DNA of 64,000 bases, taken from assembly GCA_951799425.1 (NCBI GenBank), contig OX637399.1, positions 18,388,001 to 18,452,000 of the forward strand, read 5' to 3'. Shown in pieces: positions 1 through 12,349 of this stretch. How positions within the stretch are numbered: the first letter of the stretch is position 1; each line of letters opens with the position of its first letter. The translations under genes and the position numbers were made by a program. The DNA is from Ilex aquifolium (lineage: Eukaryota; Streptophyta; Magnoliopsida; Aquifoliales; Aquifoliaceae). The notes beneath the pieces are model-generated. The model worked only from the letters and a program-made list of their open reading frames with translations, did not search any database and had not been told where the DNA came from.

Positions 1-3000
1 TGAGCTTATTTTGTTTTGTGCACAAGATTCTATCTCACATGTACACATGGAGTGCTTGCCAGGATATCGATAGTGTATTTCATTGTTAAGAGTGACCTTT
101 GGTGAGTTTTGCATTGAAACTGAACTTGGCTAGCCATTCGAATGTGAATTGTGTTGCGTAAATGCTCAAATTTCTTATCCAATTCACACACACACACGAG
201 TTTGAAAATAAATAATTAGGTGTATACTTTAGACTGGTATGTGAGTCTATGGTAATGCTCATGTGTGCTTAGTTTGGCCGTCTTAATAATGTATTAAATA
301 GCTCCACGCTTGCAGAGTAAGGGAATATTGCTCAAGTTTTTGATATTAGAATGAATGGGGAATGCCCTTGTTAATTGCATGTGTGTTTTACATTGTGGGT
401 GTTCATTTTGGTAGTTAAAAGTAGAAATCCATGCCTTGTTTATTTAATGCATCAAAGTATTAAATCTTGTTGCAATTTCGGTAATGATTCGCATATGATG
501 GTTCAAATTGGGGTTTACAAGTTCTGTACATGCGTAGGGTGGAGTAGAGGTGATAAAGAGAGTATTAGAATGTACAGGGTAGGTCCTGAATTGAAGTGGA
601 GTGGTAGTTCGCTGGACAACAGGTTCATTTTGCAACTAAGGCAAAATCTACCGGTAGGCCATACCGGTAGGTTTTGACCACTGGTCCTGCACCTACCGCT
701 CAACCTACCGGTATTTTTATGGATAATACCAACTTTTGGGGTGAAAATTCACCTTTCGCATGTCATACAGATTTTTGTTTGCATTAGCGTATGTTATGTA
801 AAAAAAAATTCAAAAGTTTTGTAAAAAAATATCTGAATGTTGATCTGTATTCCCTTATTTAGAGTGCTTGGGTTAGATGATAAGTTTATCTTTCTTTTGA
901 ACCTTGAGCACATGAGCAAATTATAGAAGTTAATCTTATGCATGAGTATGAGATATGTATCTGTTTTTTAACTCAACTGTATGTGCTCCTTGAACGCGTA
1001 ATTTTAGCAATTTACGGATTGGATTCATATTTTAGGCTTGACATATATAGTGGAGATGAGTAAGGACCCATGAGAGCTTTAGTGCCAATCTTTTTTGGAG
1101 GGAACTTATATTTACTCAAAGAACAATTTTTCAATGTCAAATTTGTTCAATAATCTCATTATGTTTATCCTGGCCAGATGTATCTGGGCAGTAGACTGAT
1201 TTCGTCCTGATAATGTACAATGCTTTCCGATGCTTATCTAGAAGTGATCTTTGGCCATTTTTGAAATTTTGAGCCTTAGCCTTGTTCTTGAGAAAATATA
1301 TTATCCCTAGTGCCGTGATTGAGCCTTAATTGAAATTCCTTTCTATGCCACACATGTGACCAAGCCAGTGAAAATGAAATAAATCTACCTCCCCTTGGTT
1401 GTTCCTAAAGTTGTACATGAGTAATCGCAAAAACGAAGGGAGTGTGGTGTGGAAATTCAAGCAAAGGGATAACTGATGTTGGAACTCAAAGAGTTCAATG
1501 GAAAAGAATGAAAATTCAAGAAAAGGAAGAGAAGGGGTGAGAATAATAAAAGAATGATCAAAAAGGAAAGGAAAAATGCCAAAGTCGCTTCATTTTCATA
1601 CATGAACTTCATTTTTTGGATTACATGTGAGCTTATTTTGTTTTGTGCACAAGATTCTATCTCACATGTACACATGGAGTGCTTGCCAGGATATCGATAG
1701 TGTATTTCATTGTTAAGTGTGACCTTTGGTGAGTTTTGCATTGAAACTGAACTTGGCTAGCCATTCGAATGTGAATTGTGTTGCGTAAATGCTCAAATTT
1801 CTTATCCAATTCACACACACACACGAGTTTGAAAATAAATAATTAGGTGTATACTTTAGACTGGTATGTGAGTCTATGGTAATGCTCATGTGTGCTTAGT
1901 TTGGCCGTCTTAATAATGTATTAAATAGCTCCACGCTTGCAGAGTAAGGGAATATTGCTCAAGTTTTTGATATTAGAATGAATGGGGAATGCCCTTGTTA
2001 ATTGCATGTGTGTTTTACATTGTGGGTGTTCATTTTGGTAGTTAAAAGTAGAAATCCATGCCTTGTTTATTTAATGCATCAAAGTATTAAATCTTGTTGC
2101 AATTTCGGTAATGATTCGCGTATGATGGTTCAAATTGGGGTTTACAAGTTCTGTACATGCGTAGGGTGGAGTAGAGGTGATAAAGAGAGCATTAGAATGT
2201 ACAGGGTAGGTCCTGAATTGAAGTGGAGTGGTAGTTCGCTGGACAACAGGTTCATTTTGCAACTAAGGCAAAATCTACCGGTAGGCCATACCGGTAGGTT
2301 TTGACCACTGGTCCTGCACCTACCGCTCAACCTACCGGTATTTTTATGGATAATACCAACTTTTGGGGTGAAAATTCACCTTTCGCATGTCATACAGATT
2401 TTTGTTTGCATTATCGTAAATTATGTAAAAAAAATTTCAAAAGTTTTGTAAAAAAATATCTGAATGTTGATCTGTATTCCCTTATTTAGAGTGCTTGGGT
2501 TAGATGATAAGTTGATCTTTGTTTTGAACCTTGAGCACATGAGCAAATTATAGAAGTTAATCTTATGCATGAGTATTAGATATGTATCTGTTTTTTAACT
2601 CAACTATATGTGCTCCTTGAACGCGTAATTTTAGCAATTTACGGATTGGATTCATATTTTAGGCTTGACATATATAGTGGAGATGAGTAAGGACTCATGA
2701 GAGCTTTAGTGCCAATCTTTTTTGGAGGGAACTTATATTTACTCAAAGAACAATTTTTCAATGTCAAATTTGTTCAATAATCTCATTATGTTTATCCTGG
2801 CCAGATGTATCTGGGCAGTAGACTGATTTCGTCCTGATAATGCACAATGCTTTCCGATGCTTATCTAGAAGTGATCTTTGGCCATTTTTGAAATTTTGAG
2901 CCTTAGCCTTGTTCTTGAGAAAATATATTATCCCTAGTGCCGTGATTGAGCCTTAATTGAAATTCCTTTCTATGCCACACATGTGACCAAGCCAGTGAAA

Positions 3001-4481
3001 ATGAAATAAATCTACCTCCCCTTGGTTGTTCCTAAAGTTGTACATGAGTAATCGCAAAAACGAAGGGAGTGTGGTGTGGAAATTCAAGCAAAGGGATAAC
3101 TGATGTTGGAACTCAAAGAGTTCAATGGAAAAGAATGAAAATTCAAGAAAAGGAAGAGAAGGGGTGAGAATAATAAAAGAATGATCAAAAAGGAAAGGAA
3201 AATGTCAAGGAAAAGAAAGAAAAGTGACGAGGAGTGTGGTGATGGTGTAAGAATGAAAATCCCATGTAATGGGAGATGCTTTTGAAATAAAAGTCTTTCA
3301 CTCGGAACAACCCTCTTTGTTATCCTATACCCTTCGTTTCTTTTGCCTAAAATATCACCCCAAGGCCCCATTACAGCCCTTGAAATCCTAAATGATCTAG
3401 TGAAGCGTGGGGGATGCATAATTTTAAAGGAAATGACGAGTTAGTTTTGCTACCCCATGCCCTAGCATTCTTCTCATGAGATTATGCCAAAGTCGCTTCA
3501 TTTTCATACATGAACTTCATTTTTTGGATTACATGTGAGCATACTTTGTTTTGTGTACAAGATTCTATCTCACATGTACACATGGAGTGCATGCCAGGAT
3601 ATCGATAGTGTATTTCATTGTTAAGGGTGACCTTTGGTGAGTTTTGCATTGAAACTGAACTTGGCTAGCCATTCGAATGTGAATTGTGTTGCGTAAATGC
3701 TCAAATTTCTTATCCAATTCACACACACACACGAGTTTGAAAATAAATAATTAGGTGTATACTTTAGACTGGTATGTGAGTCTATGGTAATGCTCATGTG
3801 TGCTTAGTTTGGCCGTCTGAATAATGTATTAAATAACTCCATGCTTGCAGAGTAGGGGAATATTGCTCAAGTTTTTGATATTAGAATGAATGGGGAATGC
3901 CCTTGTTAATTGCATGTGTGTTTTACATTGTGGGTGTTCATTTTGGTAGTTAAAAGTAGAAATCCATGCCTTGTTTATTTAATGCATCAAAGTATTAAAT
4001 CTTGTTGCAATTTCGGTAATCATTTGCGTATGATGGTTCAAATTGGGGTTTACAAGTTCTGTACATGCGTAGGGTGGAGTAGAGGTGATAAAGAGAGTAT
4101 TAGAATGTACAGGGTAGGTCCTGAATTGAAGTGGAGTGGTAGTTCGCTGGACAACAGGTTCATTTTGCAACTAAGGCAAAATCTACCGGTAGGCCATACC
4201 GGTAGGTTTTGACCACTGGTCCTGCACCTACCGCTCAACCTACCGGTATTTTTATGGATAATACCAACTTTTGGGGTGAAAATTCACCTTTCGCATGTCA
4301 TACAGATTTTTGTTTGCATTATCGTAAATTATGTAAAAAAATTTTGAAACTTTTTGTAAAAAAATATCTGAATGTTGATCTATATTCCCTTATTTACAGT
4401 GCTTGGGTTAGATGATAAGTTTATCTTTGTTTTGAACCTTGAGCACATGAGAAAATTATAGAAGTTAATCTTATGCATGAG
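1..4481. repeat. Tandem array of a 1.63-1.91 kb unit (three copies, first and last cut)
   Basis: The sequence at 1 recurs almost unchanged at 1628 and 3536, giving units 1-1627, 1628-3535 and 3536-4481. Unit 2 holds about 280 bp (roughly 3201-3483) that unit 1 lacks; the junction in unit 1 shares the bases atg with both ends, as expected for a microhomology deletion. Unit 3 stops abruptly at 4481 where LINE-1 begins. Each unit has a short CA run and a cluster of CCGG-centred palindromes. The open frames of 60-110 codons repeat with the unit and resemble no protein I know, so no gene is called. The window starts inside a unit, so the true unit ends are unknown. It may derive from the LTR or untranslated region of a retroelement, but I cannot show this. 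Confidence 0.9.
648..713. repeat. Palindrome cluster CTACCGGTAG in tandem unit 1
   Basis: Within 66 bp there are one perfect CTACCGGTAG, two one-sided variants containing TACCGGTA, and one decayed copy (CTACCGCT), separated by a spacer containing CCACTGG. The same cluster is at 2275-2340 and 4183-4248 in units 2 and 3. The style matches the arrays in the LTRs of elements A, B and C. Confidence 0.8.
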
Positions 4482-7148
4482 CTTTGACATTTTCATAACA
4501 CAACCAGCACCTACTTACAATGGAAACCCCTATTTTTATAAAATTTGAGTCTAACGTCAAAGCTCTCCTCAGAATCTTCCATCCAACAAGCTGAGCACTA
4601 GGAGCAGTTCCCAATTTCCAGATAAGATCAGAAATTTCATCATACACACCTTGCCTCCTAACTAACTGCCAAGCTGACTTAACAGAGAACATACCAGATG
4701 AAGTACCCTGCCAAATCCATTTATCTTCCTCTGCAACTAAGCAACCATCAGCACTCAAGACCTCTTCTCTTAAATCATCAGTAAGATCAACATCATAGTC
4801 ATCCATTCTCCAAATAGAAGAAGAAATCAACAGCTCAGAGACTCTGGGAAAAACCTAGGGAAGAACACTCATTCTGCTGAACAGAGCCCCTTTACCTGTC
4901 CAGTTATCGCAAAAAAAATCAGTATCCAACCCATTTCCAATCAATACCCTAGAATGAGAAATCACCTCCTCAAAGTAAGGTTTGAGCAACTCAAAACTAG
5001 CAGAACGAGTTTTACTCAAACACCTTAACAAATTCCTTCCTTCAAAAATTTTGAATGAAAAACTTTGGACCACAACGAAACTCCCTTGATCAAGCTCCAA
5101 ACTTGTTTCATTCTAAAAGATGACTGTACATCTTCAAATTTTCTCAATCCCAGACCACCTTCCCCCTTTGGCATAGTAATTTTTCCCCAAGCCACTCAAT
5201 GCCTCAACCTTACGTTCAACTTACTAGACCAAATAAAATTATCCATTAACAAATTTAGCTTGGAGATAATCATCTTAGGCAAATTCATGCAAGCCAGCAG
5301 GTGCATAGGGACAGCATATAAAACATAGTTAACCATCAAAACTCTCCCCATGTTAGACAAAAGTCTAGTATACCACCCTTCTAATTTTTGTCTAAACTGT
5401 GAAATTAACCCCTCAAAAAATCGAAGCCTAGTTCTTCCTTGAATGATTGGACAACCCAGGTAAGTAATGCGACAACATTTCACTGGAATTCCAACCAAAC
5501 CCGACAAAACATGCTTCCTTTCCCCATAAATAAATTTCGAGCAGAACATAGAACTCTTTGATAAACTTACTCTCTGGCCAGAACTATCTTCATACTTCTT
5601 CAAAAAAGCCATCAAATTTCTTAAAGATTTCTTGTCCCCTCTCAAAAAAATCAAAGTGTCATCATCAAATAAAAGATGACTGACCAGAAGAGTACCTTTT
5701 CCCAAATGAAAATGCCTAACCAAGCCCTGCTCAAACACCCTTCTCAACCCTCTACTCAGCACCTCCTCTGCAAGTATAAAAAGACAAGGAGATAACGGAT
5801 CTCCTTGCCTTAATCCCCTAGAAGATTGAAAAAAACCTCGCCTCACTCCATTTACATTTACAGAAAAAAAATTGAGTCTCCAAATAGTTAGCAATAATCT
5901 GTACAAACAATGAAGAAAATCCAAAACAATCCAACACTCTCAATAGGAAATCCCACTCTAGCCTATCATAGGCCTTCATCATATCCAATTTAAGCATTAT
6001 ATTGCCAGCCTCTACTTTCCTATTCAACTCCCCCACCATCAATTGGGCCAAGGACACACACTCCCCACCACTACGACCTTTAACAAAGCCATGTTGTTCC
6101 AACGATACCAGACCAGTTAACAAATCAGCAAGTCTTGTTGTTAGCACTTTAGTAAAAATCTTATAAAGAAAATTACAGAGACTAATAGTTCGAAAATCAG
6201 AGAAAGAAACAGGATTAACTTTTTTTGGAATCAGAGTAAGCAAAGTTGAGTTCACTGATCTGGGAATAGTTCCACCCCTTAAAAAGAAATTTACTGCCCT
6301 CACCACATCCTCCCCCACAATCCCCTAGGCACCTTGAAAAAAGCCACCAGAAAAACCATCTGCCCCAGGAGAACTATACTTAGACATTGAGAAGACCACC
6401 TGTCTCACCTCATCAACCGAAGCAATTTTAACAAGAGTAGCATTTTTTTCATCAGTAACCATTCTAGGTATTATAGAAAACAAATCCTTATCAAGCAAGT
6501 GAGCCTCAGAACTGTATAACGAAGAGTAAAAGTCCTCCGCCACATACCCAATATCTTCCTCAGTTTGCACCCAGATACCAGCTGCATTCTGGATCCTTGA
6601 AACTTTATTCCTCGTGAATCTTCCTTTAGCCATTGCATGATAAAATCTGGTATTTCTCTCTCCTTCCACAACCCATTTCAAATTTGCTTTCTGCCTCCAA
6701 TATATTTCCTCTAGTTTAAGAATAGAATCCAACTCACCCTGGATCCTTTCCACCTTTTGAACATTTTCCATAGAATTTAATTGCTCCACAGCCACCTCAG
6801 CATGCGATAATTCCATCTCCTTTAACCTTATCTTTTCAAAAAGATTACCAAAAACTTCAATATTCCATACCTTCAAATGATGCTTCAAATATTTCAATTT
6901 AAGAAAAAGATTTTCAATAGGATTATTTGAATAACCCCCCCCCCCCCCATTTTGAAGCCACCAAGGCCAAGAAACCCTCATCCTCCAACCACATATTCTG
7001 GAATTTGAAATAAGAAATTCTATGTTGCTGCTCATTCAAAACTTTAATAAGCAAAGGGGAATGATCAGACCTCCCCCTAGCTAAGTGCAAAATTTCAGTC
7101 TTCCCAAAAGCTTCACTCCAAGCAGTATTAAGCAATGCTCGATCAATT
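4482..7148 (-). pseudogene. LINE-1 ORF2, C-terminal part: endonuclease end, reverse transcriptase, zf-RVT
   Basis: This is the target-primed reverse transcriptase of a non-LTR retrotransposon. Reading down from 7148 are the end of the endonuclease domain (IDRALLN, SDHSPLL), a linker, RT motifs (LTLIPK, FRTISLC, MKAYDRLEWDFL, GLRQGDPLSPCLF), the catalytic segment read as FDDD, and a zf-RVT-like region (VKSAWQL, WKILRRALTLDSN, CWLC). The usual catalytic motif in plant LINEs is FADD, so the alanine is replaced. The reading frame changes near 6940 (a run of ten C on the plus strand), near 6320 and near 5870-5820, and again before 4830. Downstream RNase H-like sequence is absent because the element is cut at 4482. 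It is clearly a LINE RT and clearly not functional. Confidence 0.88.
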
Positions 7149-7535
7149 TGTAAAACCTGTGTAAATTTGAACTTTTTCTGAAAAAGGGCAAAACGGTAAT
7201 TTGCCACTATAATGCGTATTTAAAATACTCATGGTTCTAGAGTTCGGATGATACAACGGACTTCGCCGTTAGATTCGTATCGTGAAATCTAGTTACCCTG
7301 TCAAATTTCATCAAAATCCGAGATAGTCGGATTTTGCACGTATTTCGAGGCGACTAGGTGGCGGCTGACCTCACAAAGGTCCCCACAAATAAATTTTATT
7401 AAATTTCCTTATAATTAAATTAAAGTTCAAATAAAATTAATTTGAACTTAAATCGGGATGAAATTAATCGTTTTGGGGCGAAAACGGACCCGAACAAGGG
7501 GGCGTGTGGCACGATCTGAGCCAAGCCTTGGAAAT

Positions 7536-7544
7536 TATAAATAT
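7536..7544 (+). promoter_or_regulatory. TATA box of the solo LTR
   Basis: TATAAATAT lies about 390 bp into the LTR, the same relative place as the TATA-like boxes of LTRs A, B and C. Transcription would start roughly 30 bp downstream, in the purine-rich leader. Confidence 0.55.
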
Positions 7545-7827
7545 GACTAAAATTAGATATTTTGGCACAAATATCAGTTGAAATCAGCTGGTCTTCAACG
7601 TTGGAGAGAAAGAAGGAGACAAGAGAGAAACCCAACTTTCTTTTCGGCGATTGTCGGAGTTCCGTCGAGCCAAGAATTAAACTTCATCTCCTCGACGAGT
7701 GCTACGGGTACGTACCAAGAACGAGGAATTTCACCGAAGATCCAAAGAAGGAGATTTGGGGAAATTAAGTTTTGGGGTTGGTATTGGTGTTCTTGAAGTC
7801 TCTACACTTCGGTTTACGCTTCAAGAG

Positions 7828-8997
7828 GTAGGGGTCTTCCTACTTTGGTTTATTTACACCCTATGGTGTCCATAGGAAATGGGTGGGCTGTTTTGAGTGT
7901 TTTAACACTTACCCATTAGAGTTAGTTTAATGGAAATGGGTAGGCTCAATTCTAGTGTGAATTGATAGTTGGAAATTGCTAGTTTGTGATTTCTAAGATG
8001 TTTTGATAATTGGGTATGTAAAAATCATATATTCTGATTTTTTTTAGAGTTATGTGATAAATTTAGGCATGTTATGTGATTACATGATTTGGTGCCTTGA
8101 AGGTGTTCGATAAAATGCCTACATGAAATAAAGTGTGTTAATTGCATGAGATTTGTGATAACATGCTTGAATGGTGTGGTAAAGAAAAATCATATGCTTA
8201 AGATATGAATTACAATGGGAAATGAAATGTTGATCTGCATGCTTGTGTTATATTGACATCGTGGAGAATTATGGGAATTATATGCTTATGATATAATTTT
8301 GCCATGGGATATGTGAAATGCATTGATATTATTCATATGGCTTTCATAGCATATGCACAGTAACATCGTGGACATCATATTGCATATGCACAGTAACATC
8401 GCATCATGTGGATGTGTGCATGGTTGTCGTCAACACCATACTTGGTGGATGACGAGTGGGCTCGGTTAAGCTTGGCCGAAGACCTGGCTGAGTCGCACGG
8501 GTTGCATGGTGATTAGGGTTGGGGTTAGCAAGAAGGGATTAGAAGATCCCTCGGGTGCAAGGCCCGGTGGTTGGGATACGCACTCCCTTGGCTTGGTCCA
8601 TGAAGTGTGTGGGTGTACGTGGAGCCCTTGGTGGAAGTCCATAAATTTCGAGTAGGTTAGAGACCCTTGGTGTAAGCCCATGAACATCCACCCCATACAA
8701 AGACCCTAGATTGGTAAAAGTCATTTGATGTGCAACATAAATGAAAGTTCCATACATATTGACACTTGCATTTGTTGAGGAGCTGGGAAGGGCTCAGGTT
8801 GATTTGCATGAGTGAGTCTCATCTCATTTCAGGGCATGACATGATAAATTCCAACATTGAATGCATATTCTTGCTTGGAATGTTATGGATTGTTGTTTGT
8901 TGCATGTGAGCATTGCATATGCATCTAGGGTGGGGAGTAGCCTCTGTAGGAGATACTCTATTGAGCGTTGCTCACCCTATACGGGAAAACATTTCAG
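7828..8997 (+). other. Possible intron within the solo LTR
   Basis: A donor-like CAAGAG/GTAGGG and an acceptor-like ATTTCAG/GTG bound 1170 bp. A CTCAC branch-point-like sequence lies about 25 bp before the acceptor. The same three signals occur in the same order in LTRs A (10843-11945), B (31172 down to 30066) and C (46203-47227). Splicing is inferred only from signals and conservation. Confidence 0.35.
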
Positions 8998-9529
8998 GTG
9001 CGGGTTTTACGCCGACGGACGGCACTCACTCAGGCACTTGAGGAGGAAGAAAAGTCGACTTGTGGCTTTCAATCCATTTTTTTGTAAAATTAGACTTGTA
9101 ATTAAATTTTGGCATGTAATGTATGTAAAAGGATTGAAACTTGAACTTATATTAACTATGTTTGATGCATAGGTGTGATGTGTTTATAGGTCACAGTGGT
9201 ACATGACAATGTTACACTTTTACAATTCAATGTCACACTTCATATATCAACATAGGAACCCCAGTTTTAGGGGCGTCAAAAGTATGGATAAATGGACCCG
9301 ATGTGGTCATTATTTTATATTGGACCTCGGATGGGTCATGTGAATGTATATTGCACAGGTTGTGTTTTGGGTAGAGCTCCCCGTATAAAGGAGACTCTGC
9401 CCGAATTTTTGTTAAATTAAGGACCCCGGTAAATGGGGCATAACGGCGTGATATCGAGTTCCTCGATATCCATGGGTATTTCGCGGGTTGATGGATAATC
9501 AATGGACCCCCGGATTTTGGGGCGTTACA

Positions 9530-10147
9530 CAATTCACTGCCACATCCTAGCATTTCCATCACAATTGTTGCACCATGTAAACCTACTGCCCACAAATCCA
9601 TCATCCATTAAACCAGCATTTAACAAGAAGTCATTAAAATCCCCCATTGCAGTAACAGAGGGGAATGCACCCCCAAGCCTTTCTTCCGAGCACAAAATAG
9701 TGTTGAAATCACCCACAACCATCCAAGGAGAACCATAAGGAACAAAAAGCTGCAACAAATGCTCCCATAAGAATCTCCTAGGAACACAATCACAACTTGC
9801 ATAAACAAAAGAAATTAACGCCACCTGGGACCCCAAATAGGAAGCCTCCACAATAATAACTTGAGTATGTTCAAAAACAACTTTAACATCTAATCCATCC
9901 TCCCACATTATCCATATGTTCTTTTCAGCCTGTCTATTCACAACAAAATTTTGCATATTCAAACTCGAAGCAATACCTTGAATCTTGTCCCCACCCACTT
10001 TAGGCTCCAAAATGGCAACCAAAGAAACACCATGGACTCTAATCAACTTTTTTAACCTCCTCCTTTTCACCATTTTACTTATGCCCCTCATATTCCAAAC
10101 CAGGAAATTAACCTTAAACAAACACAAGGACTTCCCCACTGGCCTTT
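9530..10147 (-). pseudogene. LINE-1 ORF2, N-terminal part: endonuclease domain
   Basis: This is the AP-like endonuclease (exonuclease-endonuclease-phosphatase fold) that nicks target DNA for the LINE. Minus-strand translation shows the usual start FLVWNMRG, then LVAILEPKV with the catalytic glutamate, and VVGDFNTIL with the catalytic Asp-Asn pair. It then runs into RFTWCNN and NARMWQ, where the solo LTR interrupts it; the domain resumes at 7148 with IDRALLN. The upstream end lies at the insertion point of element A; across that junction the frame meets a stop, so no intact ORF2 start can be assigned. Confidence 0.88.
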
Positions 10148-10546
10148 TGTAAAACCCGAGAAAATTTAAACTTTTGAGAAAAAAGGGCAAAATGGTAAAT
10201 TCCCACTATGGTACAGGTTGTAAACCTGAAATTTTCTAGAGCTCGGATGACGAAACGGACATCACCGTTGGATTCGTCTCGCGGAACCTAGTTACCCTGT
10301 CAAATTTCATTGAATTCCGAGTTAGTCGGATTTTTCGCGTTTTATGAGGCGGTCGAGCCTCGGGAGACCCAAAAAAATGAAATTCTGATTAAAATTTTAA
10401 ATTTTGGGAAATAAATGACGGCAAGTTAAAATAAAAATATTTTGAACTAGAACCGGAGCGAAATTTAATCGTTTCGGGGTTAAAACGGACCCGAGAAATA
10501 AGGGCCGTGTGGCGCGTTGTGGGTTGTGGGCCAAGAATTTAAAGGG

Positions 10547-10556
10547 TATTTAAAGG
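10547..10556 (+). promoter_or_regulatory. TATA-like box of element A 5' LTR
   Basis: TATTTAAAGG lies about 400 bp into the LTR, followed within 40 bp by a CT-rich leader. The copy in the 3' LTR is near 18073. Confidence 0.5.
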
Positions 10557-12208
10557 GGAGAAAATCATATTTCTCTCCCCATTTGCTCAGCCGATTTTAA
10601 CGTGAGAGGAAGAGAGGGAAAGAGCAAGTCTTCTCCACCTTCTCTCTACGATCTACACCCATTGAGAGCTCAAATCCACTTGGGCCAAGAACAAGAGTTG
10701 TTCTACGCATCAAGGGCTACAAGACCATACCAAGGAGGTCGGATTTTGGAGTGATTTGAAGAGCGGGATTTTGGGAAGCTAGGGCTTAGAGCTTGAATCG
10801 GGTCTTGGAGGCTTCTCAAGGTTGTTCTCCACGCTTCAAGAGGTAGGGTTCCCTCCTACCAAGGTTTATTCCACACCTAGAATGCTTAGGTGAGATGGAT
10901 AAATGAATAGATATAGATATATATGTATGTCATTTGCCTATGGTTGTGAAATTGGGTGAAATGGGTTGAAATCAATTCTAATTGGATTGGTAATTAGAAG
11001 TTTCTAAATGAAATTTCTAGGATTGAGTATATGAAATTAACCCAATGTGACTCTTGGGCTATATGAAGTGTGGGCATGCTATGTGTTTATTTTGTGCTTG
11101 AAATTGAAGTATGTTATCTCTTGATAATGTGATGACATGCTTGGGTGTTGATTAAGATTAAATGTTGATATATATACATGCTTGTGATATATTGACATTG
11201 TAAGGAAATATGGAAATTATATGCTTATGATATGATTTTGCCATGAAGTGTGAGAAATGTATTGTAAATGTTCATATGTCACTCATATCATATTGAACAT
11301 TGTAATATTATTGAAATGGGACATCACATTTCATATGCACGGAAGCATTGCACTTAGTGGGTGTGTGTGCATGGTGGTTGTCTTCACCACGCTTGGTGGA
11401 TGACGAGTGGGCTCGGGTAAGATGGGTCGATGACCTAATCGAGTCGCACGGTTTGCACGGTTGTTAGGGTTAGGGTAGCAAGAAGGGCTAGACTATCCCT
11501 CGGGTGAGAGACCCGGTGATTGGATACGCACTCCGTTGGTATAAGAGTCCATAAAGTGTGTCGGTGTACGCGGAACCGTTGGTGGAAGTCCATGAATTCC
11601 GTGTCGGTTGGGTGCCGTTGGTGTAAGTCCATAAATATCCACCCCAAGAAAGACCCTAGAATGAAATGTCATTTGATGTACAACATAAATGATGGATTAG
11701 TACACATTGGCACTTGCATGTGTAGAGGAGCTGGGAGGGGCTCGGATGATATGCATGAATGGGTCTCATCTCATTCCATAGCATGACATTGCAAATTCTA
11801 TCATTGAATATAATTTCTTGCTTGGAATGTTATAAATTGTTGTTTTGGGCATGTGAACATTTCATATGCATATAGGTTGGGGAGTAGCCTCATTAGGAGA
11901 TACCCTATTGAGCGTGGCTCACCCTTTGTGGGAAAAACATTTCAGGTGCGGGGTTCACACCGGCGGACGGCTCCCATTTCGAGCCCCAAAGTTGAAGAAA
12001 GCCGACTTGTGGCTTTTATGGTTATTTTGTAAAGCTTTTGAAAGAATTCCATTTTTGATATGTAAATGTATGGAATCAATTGTAATAGAACTTGTACAAA
12101 CCATGTTTTATATGGAAATCCTTGTCAAACATGTATTTGATGAATTGGGAAGGGTTTTGAATGAATTGGAAATGAAAAATGGAGGAAAAAGGCAAAACTG
12201 GGCAGAGA

Positions 12209-12349
12209 GTACCGGTACTGGGTACCGGTACCCCCTTTCCAGTGGGTTGATAGTACCGGTACCGGGTACCGGTACTGAATGGTACCGGTACTGTGTACCG
12301 GTACCCCCCTTTCCAGTGGGTTGACAGTACCGGTACTGGGTACCGGTAC
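12209..12349. repeat. Palindrome array GTACCGGTAC, 5' LTR of A
   Basis: Eight copies of ACCGGT, most extended to GTACCGGTAC, arranged in groups separated by a spacer containing CCAGTGGG. It is flanked by AAAAAGGCAAAACTG on the left and CCAAAATTTTC on the right, flanks also seen around the arrays of B and, in weaker form, C. The sister array in the 3' LTR is longer. Confidence 0.9.

Larger units (their letters stand above)
7149..9529 (+). mobile_element. Solo LTR of a Ty3/gypsy element, inserted in the LINE-1 endonuclease
   Basis: The segment starts TGTAAAACC and ends GGCGTTACA. It is flanked by the perfect 5-bp duplication caatt at 7144-7148 and 9530-9534, and endonuclease coding resumes on both sides. 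The start matches the LTR starts of elements A, B and C (the phrase GGGCAAAA and onward), and the conserved block after CATTTCAG is at 8991-9040. No internal region is present, so this is the product of recombination between two LTRs. Unlike A, B and C it has no palindrome array near its 3' end. Confidence 0.9.

Noticed and set aside
375..2489. Repeated 60-100-codon frames in the tandem units
   Set aside because: They recur only because the DNA repeats, exist on both strands over the same bases, and show no protein-like features.
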